Shown here: in pieces, positions 42,778 to 51,794 of the stretch | How positions within the stretch are numbered: the first letter of the stretch is position 1 | Layout of the letters: each line of letters begins with the position of its first letter | From: an uncultured Coriobacteriaceae bacterium | GTDB lineage: Bacteria; Actinomycetota; Coriobacteriia; Coriobacteriales; Coriobacteriaceae | Assembly (NCBI GenBank): GCA_944321435.1 | Contig: CALULH010000002.1 | Location: 177,809 to 241,808 of the forward strand | Reading direction: 5' to 3' | Length of the DNA stretch: 64,000 bases | Position numbers and translations under genes: made by a program | The notes under the pieces: model-generated | What the model was told of the DNA's origin: nothing | The model's database searches: none | Seen by the model: the letters and a program-made list of their open reading frames with translations, nothing else

Positions 42778-42817
42778 CAAAGAGCCGCCCGCTCCCATGC
42801 GAAGCAGGCGGCTCTTG
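42778..42817. terminator. Shared terminator of the dipeptidase and serS genes
   Basis: AAGAGCCGCC and GGCGGCTCTT form a 10-bp stem between the convergent stops. The T-run is better on the minus strand (serS). Confidence 0.6.
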
Positions 42818-42862
42818 AACGACGAGATACGGCGCCCGGACAGGCCGCCGGGTACCCGTTCC

Positions 42863-44146
42863 CTACCCAATCACCTCGAGCCCGCCCATGTAGGGGCGCA
42901 GGACCTCGGGCACGGTGATAGTGCCGTCGGGGTTCTGGTAGTTCTCCATGATGGCGGCCATGGTGCGGCCCGTGGGCAGGCCGGAGCCGTTCAGCGTGTG
43001 CACGTAGCGCGTCCCCTTGAAGGAGGAGGGGTCGCGGTACTTGATGTTTGCGCGCCGTGCCTGGAAATCACCGCAGTTGGAGCAGCTGGAGATCTCCTTG
43101 TAGCTGTTGTAGCTAGGCAGCCACACCTCGATATCGTAGGTTTGGCGGGCTGAGAAGCCCAGGTCGCCGGTGCACAGGCTGATCACGCGGTACGGCAGCC
43201 CCAGCTGCTGCAGGATGTACTCGGCCTCGGCCACCATGCTCTCGAGCTCGTCGTCGGAGGTCTCGGGCGTGGCGAACTTCACCATCTCGACCTTGGTGAA
43301 CTGGTGCTGGCGGATGATGCCGCGCGTATCGCGGCCAGCCGAGCCGGCCTCCTCGCGGAAGCACGGGGTGCCCGCGGTGTAGTGCAGCGGCAGGTCTTTG
43401 GCGTCGAGCACCTCGCCGGCATGCAGGTTGGTGAGCACGACCTCGGCCGTGGGGATCAGGAACTGGTCCTCGCCGGTGTGGTAGGCGTCGTCCTCGAACT
43501 TGGGCAGCTGACCCGTGCCGTACATGATCTCGCGGTTCACGATCACCGGCGGGATGAACTCCTTGAAGCCGTGCGCTATGTGCGTGTTCAAGAAGTAGTT
43601 CTGCAGCGCGCGGTCTAGGCGGGCGCCGGCGCCGGCCAGCACCGTGAAGCGCGCGCCGGAGAGCTTGGAGCCGCGGTCGAAGTCCAGAATCCCCAGCTCG
43701 GTGCCCAGGTCCCAGTGCGCCTTGGGCTCAAAGCCCTCGGCGGCAAAGTCGCGCGGGGTGCCCCAACGACGGCGCTCGGGGTTCTCGGTCTCGTCCTTGC
43801 CCACGGGCGTGGCCTCGTAGGGAATGTTGGGCAGGTGGGCCATAAGCTCGGTGAGCGCGGCCTCGATCTCCGTGCGACGGGCGTTAAGCTCGGCCACCTG
43901 GTCGTTGATGGCGCGCACGCTCTCCTTGGCCGCCTCGGCGGCGTCCTTATCGCCCGCCTTCATGAGCTGGCCGATCTCCTTGGAGGTGCTGTTGCGCTTG
44001 GCCTGCAGCTCCTCTACCTCCACGATGACGGCGCGGCGGTCGTTATCAAGAGAGAAGAAACGGTCCCGATCCCACGTGGTGTTGCGAGACGCCATAGCGG
44101 CATCGATCGCATCGGGGTTCTCTCGGACGAATTTCATGTCAAGCAT
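42863..44146 (-). CDS. serS: Seryl-tRNA synthetase
   Basis: A 427-residue class II synthetase. The N-terminal coiled-coil arm runs from about 30 to 100. Motif 2 is [24 protein letters not shown] and motif 3 is [33 protein letters not shown] is the serine-binding region. Start ATG 44146 ([15 protein letters not shown]) is standard; GAAGGGAAC precedes it. No T-box leader was recognised upstream. It is divergent from a small membrane protein gene. Confidence 0.97.
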   Translation of the reverse strand: MLDMKFVRENPDAIDAAMASRNTTWDRDRFFSLDNDRRAVIVEVEELQAKRNSTSKEIGQLMKAGDKDAAEAAKESVRAINDQVAELNARRTEIEAALTELMAHLPNIPYEATPVGKDETENPERRRWGTPRDFAAEGFEPKAHWDLGTELGILDFDRGSKLSGARFTVLAGAGARLDRALQNYFLNTHIAHGFKEFIPPVIVNREIMYGTGQLPKFEDDAYHTGEDQFLIPTAEVVLTNLHAGEVLDAKDLPLHYTAGTPCFREEAGSAGRDTRGIIRQHQFTKVEMVKFATPETSDDELESMVAEAEYILQQLGLPYRVISLCTGDLGFSARQTYDIEVWLPSYNSYKEISSCSNCGDFQARRANIKYRDPSSFKGTRYVHTLNGSGLPTGRTMAAIMENYQNPDGTITVPEVLRPYMGGLEVIG

Positions 44147-44276
44147 TGTGTTCCCTTCGACAAACGCCCGCCGCCGCGCAAAGACGTTTCTGCGGCGGCG
44201 CGGCCTTTTGGCGCGTACGCTGACCTCGTGCCAGTATATACTGTTGAAAATATGCCTATACGCGAGAAGGTGGGGA

Positions 44277-44459
44277 ATGGACGCTTTCTTTAATTTTCTG
44301 TTCGGCACGCGCGAGGGCGTGGCCGTTTTGTTCATCGGCGGCATCGCGCTCTTTGCGCTGATCGCCTTCCTATCAGAGCGCAAGACCCATAAGCTCTACG
44401 TGGACCGCGGCCCTAAGAAGGACGACGATGACGACGGCTGGAGCGGGATCTTCGGCTAA
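44277..44459 (+). CDS. Small single-span membrane protein
   Basis: A 60-residue protein, below many annotation cut-offs. One hydrophobic helix (about 15-33, [18 protein letters not shown]) is followed by a charged tail ending [23 protein letters not shown] precedes the ATG, and TATACT lies about 40 bases upstream. The Asp run and the aromatic C-terminus are unusual; function unknown. It ends next to a family B palindrome. Confidence 0.7.
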   Translation: MDAFFNFLFGTREGVAVLFIGGIALFALIAFLSERKTHKLYVDRGPKKDDDDDGWSGIFG

Positions 44460-44479
44460 GCGATTCTTCGCGCATGGTT

Positions 44480-44551
44480 GCGGGGGCAGGGCGATAAGAA
44501 CTCGAGTTTTGCCCGATATCAAAATTCGGAACCTTATCGCCCCGCCCCCGC
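44480..44551. repeat. Palindromic element, family B copy 2
   Basis: GCGGGGGCAGGGCGATAAG (44480-44498) pairs with 44533-44551 apart from one A bulge. The inner TTTT/AAAA pair closes the loop GCCCGATATC. The apical TGCCCGATATCAAAAT (44510-44525) is identical to the copy at 33.5 kb. It lies between convergent genes. Confidence 0.87.
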
Positions 44552-44588
44552 TTTCGCTGCAAACGCGCCAGATCTTATCGCACGAAAC

Positions 44589-44659
44589 ATAATCGCACTG
44601 ATAGCTGCAGTTTTGGGCCCTACAGGGCACATTCTGATGCTTTCAGTGCGATTATTTTT
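44589..44659 (+). terminator. Large terminator-like hairpin
   Basis: ATAATCGCACTGA (44589-44601) pairs with TCAGTGCGATTAT (44643-44655), followed by TTTT. The 41-base loop contains GGGCCC-TACA-GGGC. It could end transcripts from the small membrane protein gene. Confidence 0.6.
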
Positions 44660-44662
44660 GAG

Positions 44663-44704
44663 AGGGCCGCTGCGCGCAGGACTGTGGATACGCGCAGCGG
44701 CCCT
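44663..44704. repeat. 14-bp hairpin after proC
   Basis: AGGGCCGCTGCGCG and its exact complement enclose 14 bases. It starts 15 bases after the proC stop on the minus strand but lacks a T-run there. Confidence 0.7.
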
Positions 44705-44718
44705 GGCTGTTGATGCAC

Positions 44719-45534
44719 TTAGCCTTCGATGGCGTCGATGGCCTTGATGAAGGCCGAGCGGAGGCCGGCTTCCTCAAGCGCGGCCACGCCGCGGATGGTG
44801 GTCCCGCCGGGCGAGCATACCGCGTCCTTCATGACGCCGGGATGCGTCCCCTGCTCGAGCTGCAGCTTTGCCGTCCCGGCCACCGTCTGGCTCACCAGCG
44901 GATAGGCGGCGGCGCGCGGGATGCCGTGCTTCACGGCGGCATCGGCCAGGCTCTCGATCACCATGGCGATAAACGCCGGCGAGCAACCGGTCACCGTGCC
45001 GGCGATGGACATCAAGCTGCTGTCCACATCCTGCACCGTGCCGAGGGACTCGAGCAGCGACCGTACGAGCTTCTCCTGGCGCTCGGTCAGGGTATGCGAG
45101 GCCTCGCAGATGATGACGCCCTCGTTCACCGCGACGGGCGTGTTGGGCATGATGGAAAGGTGGCAGGTACCGGGCATGAGGTCCTCGTAACGCGCGCAGG
45201 GCCAGCCGGCCGCCACCGAGACCACGGGCTTGTCGCCCAGCTTCTTCATGATGGGGGCCAAGGCCTCGGGCACCACGTGCGGCTTCACCGCCACGATGAT
45301 CACGTCAGCCGAGGCGAGCAGGCTCTCGGCGTCTTTGCGCGGGCGGATGCCCATAGCCTCGGCGCGCTTGACCAAGCGCTGGTAGTTGCCGGCGCAAGCG
45401 TAGATGCGGCTCGCCGCCACCTTGCCCGATCGAATGAAGCCCTCGGCCATGGCGCTCGCCATGTTGCCGAACCCGATGAATCCCACGCGCGCGCTGTCCG
45501 TGCGCACAACCGTCTCCGCCTTTGTGATAGCCAT
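44719..45534 (-). CDS. proC: Pyrroline-5-carboxylate reductase
   Basis: ProC makes proline from pyrroline-5-carboxylate with NAD(P)H. The 271-residue chain has the dinucleotide loop VGFIGFGNMASAMAEGFI, VIIVAVKPHVVPE, LSIMPNTPVAVNEGV and the C-terminal signature HPGVMKDAVCSPGGTTIRGV. Start ATG 45534 follows GAAAGG by 14 bases; the Ser/Thr-rich first residues are variable in the family. It follows the kinase-like gene on the same strand, with a terminator between them. Confidence 0.95.
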   Translation of the reverse strand: MAITKAETVVRTDSARVGFIGFGNMASAMAEGFIRSGKVAASRIYACAGNYQRLVKRAEAMGIRPRKDAESLLASADVIIVAVKPHVVPEALAPIMKKLGDKPVVSVAAGWPCARYEDLMPGTCHLSIMPNTPVAVNEGVIICEASHTLTERQEKLVRSLLESLGTVQDVDSSLMSIAGTVTGCSPAFIAMVIESLADAAVKHGIPRAAAYPLVSQTVAGTAKLQLEQGTHPGVMKDAVCSPGGTTIRGVAALEEAGLRSAFIKAIDAIEG

Positions 45535-45626
45535 CTGCAACCCAACCTTTCGCCTGGCGCAGCGCGACGCGCCGCGCATATGCACCAAGCTTAGCAGGAG
45601 CCCCGGCCCCTGTGCACCGCCGACGC

Positions 45627-45660
45627 AAAAAGGGCGCGCCACCGCCACGATGGCGCGCCC
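45627..45660 (-). terminator. Terminator of the cytidylate-kinase-like gene and ABC operon
   Basis: Minus-strand GGGCGCGCCA and TGGCGCGCCC, 9-base loop, followed by TTTTT; about 60 bases after the stop at 45719. Confidence 0.8.
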
Positions 45661-45718
45661 CATGCGCCGAGGGCGCGGAGCCGTTCCGCAAAACGCCCGC
45701 CGCTGCGGCGGGCGGGCG

Positions 45719-46438
45719 CTACTTCTCCGGCACGCCCGCCTCCTCCGTGGCGCCCGCGGCGTCCTCCTCGTAGGCCCCCAGCTCGCGCAGCTTGCGGCGA
45801 TACGCCGCCGCGATAACGTCCACGCAGCCCTGACGGCCCAGCTTGGCTCGGTTGACCACCAGGTCCTTGCCGTCCGTCATCTTCCATTTGCCGGCCGAGT
45901 ACCGCTTGTAGAACTGCTCGCGGGCGCGCTGCATCCGCTTGACCAGCTTGGCGCCCTTCTTGCGCGAGATTCCGCGCTTGTCGCTCACAATGGCAACCCG
46001 GTCGTCCAGCGGCGCGGTCACTAGCACCGCGATGTGGTTGGGGTTGCGGCGCAGCAGGTAGTCGGACAGGCGCCCCTCGATAATGCAACTCTCGGTTGAT
46101 CCCAGGTCGAGGATCACCTGCGCCATCTTCTCGAACAGCTTGTCGGCCAGCGTGCGCGCGTCAAACTGATCGGGCAGGAACGCCAGGTTCTCGGCGGCCA
46201 GCCGCTCGTCGTAGGCGGCCATCTTGTCCACCGTCTCCTCGGCCCGCAGGGCGGATCGAACCAGCAGCTCGTTGTCGTACAGCGGAATCCCCAGCTCGAC
46301 GGCAAGCATCTTTCCGATCTCGTGACCCTCTGCGCCGAAGTCCCGTGCGATGGTGATCACGACCGGCTGGCCGGCGCGCTCGGCATCGCGCGCGGACGCG
46401 CGCTTCTCCAGCGCATGCTTGCGTTTCTTCATAGCCAT
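45719..46438 (-). CDS. Cytidylate-kinase-like family protein
   Basis: A 239-residue P-loop protein of the cytidylate-kinase-like family (PF13189 type). After a Lys/Arg-rich start comes VVITIARDFGAEGHEIGKML, where the P-loop is the degenerate DFGAEGHEIG. CIIEGRLSDYLLRRNPNHIA and KRMQRAREQFYKRYS match the family. It is not the housekeeping Cmk; the substrate is unknown. ATG 46438 has AAAGGAGC. It directly follows the ABC permease genes (94-base gap), so it may be co-transcribed. Confidence 0.78.
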   Translation of the reverse strand: MAMKKRKHALEKRASARDAERAGQPVVITIARDFGAEGHEIGKMLAVELGIPLYDNELLVRSALRAEETVDKMAAYDERLAAENLAFLPDQFDARTLADKLFEKMAQVILDLGSTESCIIEGRLSDYLLRRNPNHIAVLVTAPLDDRVAIVSDKRGISRKKGAKLVKRMQRAREQFYKRYSAGKWKMTDGKDLVVNRAKLGRQGCVDVIAAAYRRKLRELGAYEEDAAGATEEAGVPEK

Positions 46439-46532
46439 AGCAGCTCCTTTACCTTTGAACCCAAAGCGCGCCGACCGGTCGGGCGACGCGGGCGCCCCCC
46501 TGCGCCGTCCCCTCGGGGAAGCATGGCCGCGC

Positions 46533-47186
46533 CTACGCCGCCACCACGCGGCGCTGGTAAGCGCGCACCGCCAACGAGATGCCGAAGTTCAGCGCAAAGT
46601 ACAGCAGGAACACGAACCCGTACAGCAAAAGCGTGGTCGCCAGGTTGGAGCTCTGCGCGATGACGATGCGCGACTGGAACATGAGCTCGGCGACGTTGAT
46701 GCTGGCCAGGTACGAGGAGTCCTTGATGACCGTGGTGCATTGGCTGAACAACGCCGGGATGATGGTCTTAAACGTCTGCGGCAAGATAATGAGGCGCATG
46801 GACGAGAAGAACCCGAACCCCTGGCTCTGCGCCGCCTCGAACTGGCTTTTGGGGATGGAGTTCAGGCCGCCGCGCACGATCTCGGCCACCACGGCAGACG
46901 TGAAGACGGTGAACGCCAGCACCGAGATGAACACGTTGTCGCCCCTCACCGTGAAGTAGATGAAGAGTATCCACAGCAGGTTCGGTGTGCAGCGGAACAG
47001 CTCGATATAGGCGCTGGCCAGCCAGCGCAGCACGCTCAGCTTGCCGCGGCAGTACTGCTTGACCAGCGCCAAGACGGTGCCGCAGATCACCGAGAAGAAA
47101 ATGGCCATGGCCGAGATCTCGATGGTGAGCAGAAAGCCGTTCAGGATGAAGCGGACGTTGGCCTCGTTGAAAATCGAAAGGTCCAT
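46533..47186 (-). CDS. Polar amino-acid ABC transporter permease (HisM/GlnP-type)
   Basis: A 217-residue permease with about five membrane helices. IELFRCTPNLLWILFIYF and the EAA-loop FEAAQSQGFGFFSSMRLIILPQ (ATPase contact) are typical of the HisMQ group. It starts three bases after the stop of the partner permease gene and forms a heterodimer with it. Together with the upstream ATPase and binding protein it completes an uptake system for a polar amino acid. Confidence 0.93.
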   Translation of the reverse strand: MDLSIFNEANVRFILNGFLLTIEISAMAIFFSVICGTVLALVKQYCRGKLSVLRWLASAYIELFRCTPNLLWILFIYFTVRGDNVFISVLAFTVFTSAVVAEIVRGGLNSIPKSQFEAAQSQGFGFFSSMRLIILPQTFKTIIPALFSQCTTVIKDSSYLASINVAELMFQSRIVIAQSSNLATTLLLYGFVFLLYFALNFGISLAVRAYQRRVVAA

Positions 47187-47189
47187 GGC

Positions 47190-47936
47190 TTAGGCCTCCT
47201 CTGCGGCGTCGGGGGCAATACCGGGGATGGCCTTGGCGCGCGGGCGCAGCTTGGCGCGGCGCTCCAGATACTGCACAAGCATGGCCAACGGGAAGCAGAT
47301 GACGAAGTACAGCGCGCACGCCATGATGTAGCCCTGCAGGTAGCCGTACGAGCCCACGAAGCTGTTGGAGCGGTACATGAGGTCGCCGCCCGCCACCAGG
47401 GCCAGCACCGAGGTGTTCTTGACGAGGTTGAGCGCCTGGTTGCACAAAGGCGGCAGGATGACCTTGAAGGTCTGCGGCAGGATGATGTAGCGGTAGGCCT
47501 GCACCCGCGTGAACCCCTGGGAGAGCGCCGCCTCCATCTGGCCGCGCGGCACGCTCTCGATGCCCGTGCGGATGACCTCGGACACGTAGGCGGCATGGTA
47601 GAGCCCCACGCCCACGAAGCCCAGCACAAACGGCGCGATGCGCACCGGCGAGGCCGCTCCCGTGACGGCCTGCAGGATCTGAGGCCCCGCCATGTACATG
47701 AAGATGACCTGCACCGGCAACGGCGTGTTCTGGTAGAACTCAACGTACACGCGGCTCACGGCTCGCAACACCCGCGAGCGCGTGGTGGAGAACACGCCCA
47801 GCACCGTGCCCAGCGCAAGCGACAGCGCGAGACCGGCTACAACCACCTGCAGCGTCACCAGGAAACCTTGCCAGAAGGTGTCCATACTGCCCAGGGTGAC
47901 CTGCCAGCGCGAAAGATCGAAAAGACCGTCGAGCAT
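47190..47936 (-). CDS. Polar amino-acid ABC transporter permease (HisQ/GlnP-type)
   Basis: A 248-residue permease. VEFYQNTPLPVQVIFMYMAG and the EAA-loop MEAALSQGFTRVQAYRYIIL are clear, as is the rich set of helices. The C-terminal tail after the last helix (YLERRAKLRPRAK onward) is soluble. ATG 47936 follows GAAGGGGAG. A 12-bp hairpin (48003-48068) separates it from the upstream binding-protein gene. Confidence 0.93.
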   Translation of the reverse strand: MLDGLFDLSRWQVTLGSMDTFWQGFLVTLQVVVAGLALSLALGTVLGVFSTTRSRVLRAVSRVYVEFYQNTPLPVQVIFMYMAGPQILQAVTGAASPVRIAPFVLGFVGVGLYHAAYVSEVIRTGIESVPRGQMEAALSQGFTRVQAYRYIILPQTFKVILPPLCNQALNLVKNTSVLALVAGGDLMYRSNSFVGSYGYLQGYIMACALYFVICFPLAMLVQYLERRAKLRPRAKAIPGIAPDAAEEA

Positions 47937-48002
47937 AGCGCTCCCCTTCCCTTCTCATAACCACCGCGGCCCGCACGGGACCGCTCAAGACGGGCGGTGC
48001 GC

Positions 48003-48068
48003 CCGCTTGACCGCCCTTCTCGCCTGCGTGCCGCGCGGCCCCGCAACGCGCGACGAGCGGTCAAGCGG
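48003..48068. repeat. 12-bp hairpin between binding-protein and permease genes
   Basis: CCGCTTGACCGC and its exact complement flank 42 bases that fold again on themselves (CGCGCGGCCCCGC region). Hairpins after binding-protein genes often raise that protein's share by protecting the upstream mRNA; this is inference. Confidence 0.65.
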
Positions 48069-48155
48069 TGCGCGGTCGAGGATGCCCCCGCCCGCGCGCC
48101 GCCCCGGCGGCCGGCCGCGCCCGCAGCCAGCCGCCCAGTGCATCGGACCGGCTCC

Positions 48156-49019
48156 TTACGCGCTCGCGCCGAGCCAGGTCTCGACCTCCTCGTCCATCCA
48201 GCCGTCATCCAGGAGCCCGGTCACGGTCTCCTCGACGGTATCGGTCAGGTCGGAGCCCTTCTTGGTGGCCACGCCGTAGTCCTGCGCGCCGAACTCGATC
48301 TCGGGCTGCAGCAGCTCCACGGTATCGTCCATGTAGCCGTTCAGCGTGGAGCGGTCCATGGCGAAGGCGTCCACGTTGCCGGCATCGAGCGCCGCCTTGA
48401 TCTCGGGGTAGGAGCCGAACTCCTGGAAGCTGGGGGTGGCGCTGACGCCCTCGTCGGAGAGCATCTGCGTCACGGCGTCGGCCGTGGTGGAGCCGGTGGA
48501 CACGCCGATGATCTTGCCGTCCAGGTCGGCCATGGTGCTCATGCCGGCCGCAGTCTTGACCATGATGCCCACGTGGTCGGTGCGGTACGGCGTGGAGAAG
48601 TCCCAGCTCTGCTTGCGCTCGTCGGTGATGGTGTAGGTGGCGCAGACGATGTCGAGCTGGTCGTTGTCGATGAGCGGGCCGCGGGTCTGCGGGGTGACGG
48701 CGGTGAACTCCACCAGGCCCTGGTCCTTGGCCTCGTCATAGGAAACGCCCAGCACCGCCGCGGCGATCTGGTAGCACAGGTCGATCTCAAGGCCCTCGTA
48801 CTGGTTGGTCTCGGGATTGAGGTAGCCGTAGCCGATAACGTCGTTCTTAACGCCGGCGTTAAGGTGGCCGCGGTCCTTGATGGTTTGGATCTTGGAATCG
48901 CCGGATGCGGACGCGGAGCCGCTGGCGGCATCCCCGCCGCTGCAGCCGGCCAGCCCCAGGCCGGCAACGGCGGCTGCGGCGCCGAAGGCGCTCAGAAACT
49001 GACGACGTGACATATCCAT
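48156..49019 (-). CDS. Amino-acid ABC transporter substrate-binding lipoprotein
   Basis: A 287-residue family 3 solute-binding protein. The N-terminus MDMSRRQFLSAFG has a twin-arginine-like start, then a hydrophobic stretch and lipobox LAGC (mature Cys near 26). KDRGHLNAGVKNDVIGYGYL and YEGLEIDLCYQIAAAVLG are typical of the glutamate/glutamine/cysteine binders, as is IVCATYTITDERKQSWDFS. GAAAGGGG precedes ATG 49019. It lies between the ATPase gene and the permease genes. Confidence 0.92.
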   Translation of the reverse strand: MDMSRRQFLSAFGAAAAVAGLGLAGCSGGDAASGSASASGDSKIQTIKDRGHLNAGVKNDVIGYGYLNPETNQYEGLEIDLCYQIAAAVLGVSYDEAKDQGLVEFTAVTPQTRGPLIDNDQLDIVCATYTITDERKQSWDFSTPYRTDHVGIMVKTAAGMSTMADLDGKIIGVSTGSTTADAVTQMLSDEGVSATPSFQEFGSYPEIKAALDAGNVDAFAMDRSTLNGYMDDTVELLQPEIEFGAQDYGVATKKGSDLTDTVEETVTGLLDDGWMDEEVETWLGASA

Positions 49020-49215
49020 GGTAAAGCCCCTTTCATACTGGGTTCGTGCCGCCCGCCTCGCAAGGCGGGCCACATCTGCCGGCGACTGCGGCCAAAGGCC
49101 GCCGCCGGGGATACCAAAAGACGTTGGCGCGCAAGGCGGGCCCGCCGCGTCGGGCGGCCCCAAGCGCGCGGGCGCCCCGCCGAGGCCGCCGCGCGCCCAA
49201 CCTGCGCTTCTCGCG

Positions 49216-49950
49216 CTAATGCAGGATCTTGTTGAGAAAGTCCTTGCAGCGCGGGTTCTGTGGGTTGGTAAAGAAGTGCTCCGGCGTGCCCTCCTCCAAG
49301 ATCTGGCCGTCGTCCATGAACAGGACGCGGTCGGCCACCTGCTTGGCGAAGTTCATCTCGTGCGTCACGCAGATCATGGTGATGTTGTCCTGCGCGAGCT
49401 CGATCATGACGTCGAGCACTTCCTGGATCATCTCGGGATCGAGCGCGCTCGTGGGCTCATCGAACAGGATGATGGGCTGCTTGGTGCACATGGCGCGCGC
49501 TATGGCCACGCGCTGCTGCTGGCCGCCGGAAAGGTTCTGCGGGTACTCGCCCGCCTTCTGCGCCAGCCCCACGCGCTCCAGCGCCGCCATGGCGGTCTTG
49601 ACCGCCTCGTCCTTGCTCTTCTTCTGCAGCTTCACGGGGGCCAGCGTGAGGTTCTTGAGCACCGTCATGTTGGGGTACAGGTTGAACTGCTGGAACACCA
49701 TGGACGAGTACTTGCGGGCCATCTCCAGGTGGTTCTTCCGGGTAAGCGGCGTGCCGTCTATGACGACCTCGCCGGTCGTGGGCTCCTCCAGGTAATCCAT
49801 GCAGCGGATGAGCGTGGACTTGCCCGAACCGGACGGGCCGATGATGACGACCTTCTCGCCCCGCCTGACCGTGAGGTCGATATCCTTCAGCACATGCAGG
49901 TCGCCGAAATACTTGTTCAGCCCCCTGATCTCGATCATGGTGTCAGCCAT
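49216..49950 (-). CDS. Amino-acid ABC transporter ATP-binding protein (GlnQ-type)
   Basis: A 244-residue ATPase. Walker [10 protein letters not shown] (about 39-47), Q-loop [12 protein letters not shown], signature [15 protein letters not shown], Walker [15 protein letters not shown] and the switch His in VTHEMNFA are complete. GAAAGGAAGC precedes ATG 49950; the frame extends further upstream without another good start. It is the first gene of the ATPase, binding protein, permease, permease order. A hairpin GCCCGCCT/AGGCGGGC (49051-49070) lies before the next gene. Confidence 0.95.
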   Translation of the reverse strand: MADTMIEIRGLNKYFGDLHVLKDIDLTVRRGEKVVIIGPSGSGKSTLIRCMDYLEEPTTGEVVIDGTPLTRKNHLEMARKYSSMVFQQFNLYPNMTVLKNLTLAPVKLQKKSKDEAVKTAMAALERVGLAQKAGEYPQNLSGGQQQRVAIARAMCTKQPIILFDEPTSALDPEMIQEVLDVMIELAQDNITMICVTHEMNFAKQVADRVLFMDDGQILEEGTPEHFFTNPQNPRCKDFLNKILH

Positions 49951-50407
49951 ACGCGCTTCCTTTCGTGTTCCAGGCTGCATCGAACAACAAGGCCCCGCAC
50001 CCGCCAAAGCGGGCGCAGGTCACGGATACGTTGTGGGCGATGCAGCGGAATCTTGCCCGCTGTATGCGTGGGCGGCCATGTTGATCATGCCGCACGAGCC
50101 GCAGGGCGGGTGACGAGAATGGCACGGCGAAACGGGGTGCTCATCAAGCTGTAACAGGCTGAAAATAAGAGAGGGCATCGGAAGCGCCGCGCCAGGGGCG
50201 CTTGTACCCGCGGCGCACGGGCCCTCAACCGAGCGAAACAGGTTGTGTACGCTGCCCGTGGAACGGGCGAGAAGAGCGGAGCTCGGTAAGGCGCCGCCTC
50301 ATCGGGCGGGCGGCTGCGCGCACAGCGCGCCGGAGCCGCCCGCAAACTGCGCCGGCGCGCGCCACGCAGGAGCTTCTCGCCCGCCGGGATCACGGCGGAA
50401 GCAGCGC
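49951..50407. other. 457-base gap upstream of the ABC operon, no gene
   Basis: GC-rich with several short hairpins (for example GCGCCCGC-TTTG-GCGGGTGC near 50015), which on the minus strand is followed by GGGGCCTTGTTGTT and could be an attenuator ahead of the ATPase gene. The decamer GGGCGAGAAG occurs at 50265-50274, and its complement at 50373-50382. I see no T-box or known riboswitch. Confidence 0.5.
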
Positions 50408-51250
50408 CTAGGCGATGCCGTGAGCCTTGAGCGTGGCGGCGATGCCGTCCTCGTCGTTGGAGAGGGTGACCTCGTCGGCGGCCGCCTTGAGCGCGTCGAT
50501 GGCGTTTGCCATGGCGACGCCGGTGCCCGCGGCCTCGATCATGGAGATGTCGTTCTCGCCGTCGCCGAACGCCATGAGGTCCTCGAGCGCAATGCCCAGC
50601 TTGGGCAGGGCGGCGCGCAGGGCCGTGCCCTTGTTGACGCCGTTGGCGGTGAACTCGTAGTAGAACGCCGCGGTGAACATGCTGCTGGCGCGGCCCTCAA
50701 ACGGGGCGGCCATCTCCTGGAAGTGCTCCTGCAGGTAGTCCGGGTAACCGGCCGTGAGGATCTTGTTCACCGGTTGGGACACCCAGGCTGCCAGGTCGGG
50801 CTCCTCGTGCAGGTACAGGCTGCACATGCGCGCCTCCATCTGCACGATGTTCTGGGTGCCGCGGCCGGGCACGGTGTAGCTGGGCTGGTAGACGTCGTGG
50901 ACGGTGAGGTACTGGCCGTGGGGCACCATGGGGATCACGTCGAAGGACTTCAGATGCTCCAAGATCTCGCGCGCGAGGCCCGGCTCTATGGCGTTGTTGT
51001 AAACGACCTCGCCGGTCTGGCAGTCGGTGATGCGCGCGCCGTTGTACGAGATCAGCAGGCCGTCGTGCGAGTCCATCTCGAGCTCGCGCGCCATTTCCAT
51101 AAGGCCGGGCGTGGGGCGCCCCGAGGCCAGCGCAAGGCGGATTCCGCTCGCCTGCGCGGCGAGCAGGGCCTCCTTAGTGGCGGGCGTCAGCTGATCGAGC
51201 GAGTTTTTGAGCGTTCCGTCGATATCCATGGCGATCATGCGAATGGGCAT
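50408..51250 (-). CDS. Cof-type HAD-IIB phosphatase
   Basis: A 280-residue HAD phosphatase of the Cof/YidA group with all four motifs: MIAMDIDGTLKNS (I), ALASGRPTPG (II), GVNKGTALRAAL (III lysine) and AFGDGENDISMI (IV). The C2 cap lies between about 85 and 190. Start ATG 51250 follows AAAGGAG. TATAAT on the minus strand at 51320-51325 may be its -10 box. Relatives act on sugar phosphates or flavin and pyridoxal phosphates; the substrate here is not known. Confidence 0.88.
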   Translation of the reverse strand: MPIRMIAMDIDGTLKNSLDQLTPATKEALLAAQASGIRLALASGRPTPGLMEMARELEMDSHDGLLISYNGARITDCQTGEVVYNNAIEPGLAREILEHLKSFDVIPMVPHGQYLTVHDVYQPSYTVPGRGTQNIVQMEARMCSLYLHEEPDLAAWVSQPVNKILTAGYPDYLQEHFQEMAAPFEGRASSMFTAAFYYEFTANGVNKGTALRAALPKLGIALEDLMAFGDGENDISMIEAAGTGVAMANAIDALKAAADEVTLSNDEDGIAATLKAHGIA

Positions 51251-51461
51251 GCGGTTCTCCTTTGCAACATACGCGCCGCTCGCGCTTGCGCCGGCGACCT
51301 CATACGCAAAACGCCAACCATTATAAAAGCCCCGTCACAGGGCACGGTTGATTTCCCGGAACTTCTATCCGCGCCGAGAAAACCCTGCACAAGGCGAGAA
51401 AAACCGGCAGGGCCCCGAGGCGTGGAGCTCCGCCCGCAGCGCCACGCCGTTTACCCATACG

Positions 51462-51488
51462 AAAAGAGCCCCATTACTGGGGCTCTTT
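51462..51488 (-). terminator. Terminator of tRNA-Leu
   Basis: Minus-strand AAAGAGCCCC and GGGGCTCTTT stem around a 6-base loop, with TTTT, nine bases after the tRNA. Confidence 0.85.
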
Positions 51489-51497
51489 CAATTTGAA

Positions 51498-51585
51498 TGG
51501 TGCGGGCGAAAGGACTTGAACCTTCATGAGCGTAAAGCTCACATGGACCTGAACCATGCGCGTCTGCCAATTCCGCCACGCCCGC
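51498..51585 (-). tRNA. tRNA-Leu (CAG)
   Basis: An 88-nt class II tRNA with encoded CCA (51498-51500). GCGGGCG pairs with the 3' TCGCCCGC side; the anticodon arm CATGG-TTCAGGT-CCATG gives CAG; the long variable arm is TGAGCTTTACGCTCA. Confidence 0.95.
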
Positions 51586-51794
51586 GTGCGAAGAGAATAG
51601 TACACCGCCGGAACGCGGCAGGCAAGGACTTTTTTCTCTTTTTCTGAGCGCAAACCGTAAGGATTCGCCGGGACGGCTTGTTTATCGAGTGCCGCAGCGG
51701 GTATTTTTAATAGTCGTGAACACGCGTCTGCCCAAGCACCGCCCATCGGTCCGCAGGCGCCGCGCAACGCAACCGCACCGCTTAGGGGGATCAC

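Noticed and set aside
49951..50407. T-box or amino-acid riboswitch ahead of the ABC operon
   Set aside because: No T-box core or known aptamer motif was seen; only a possible attenuator-like hairpin.
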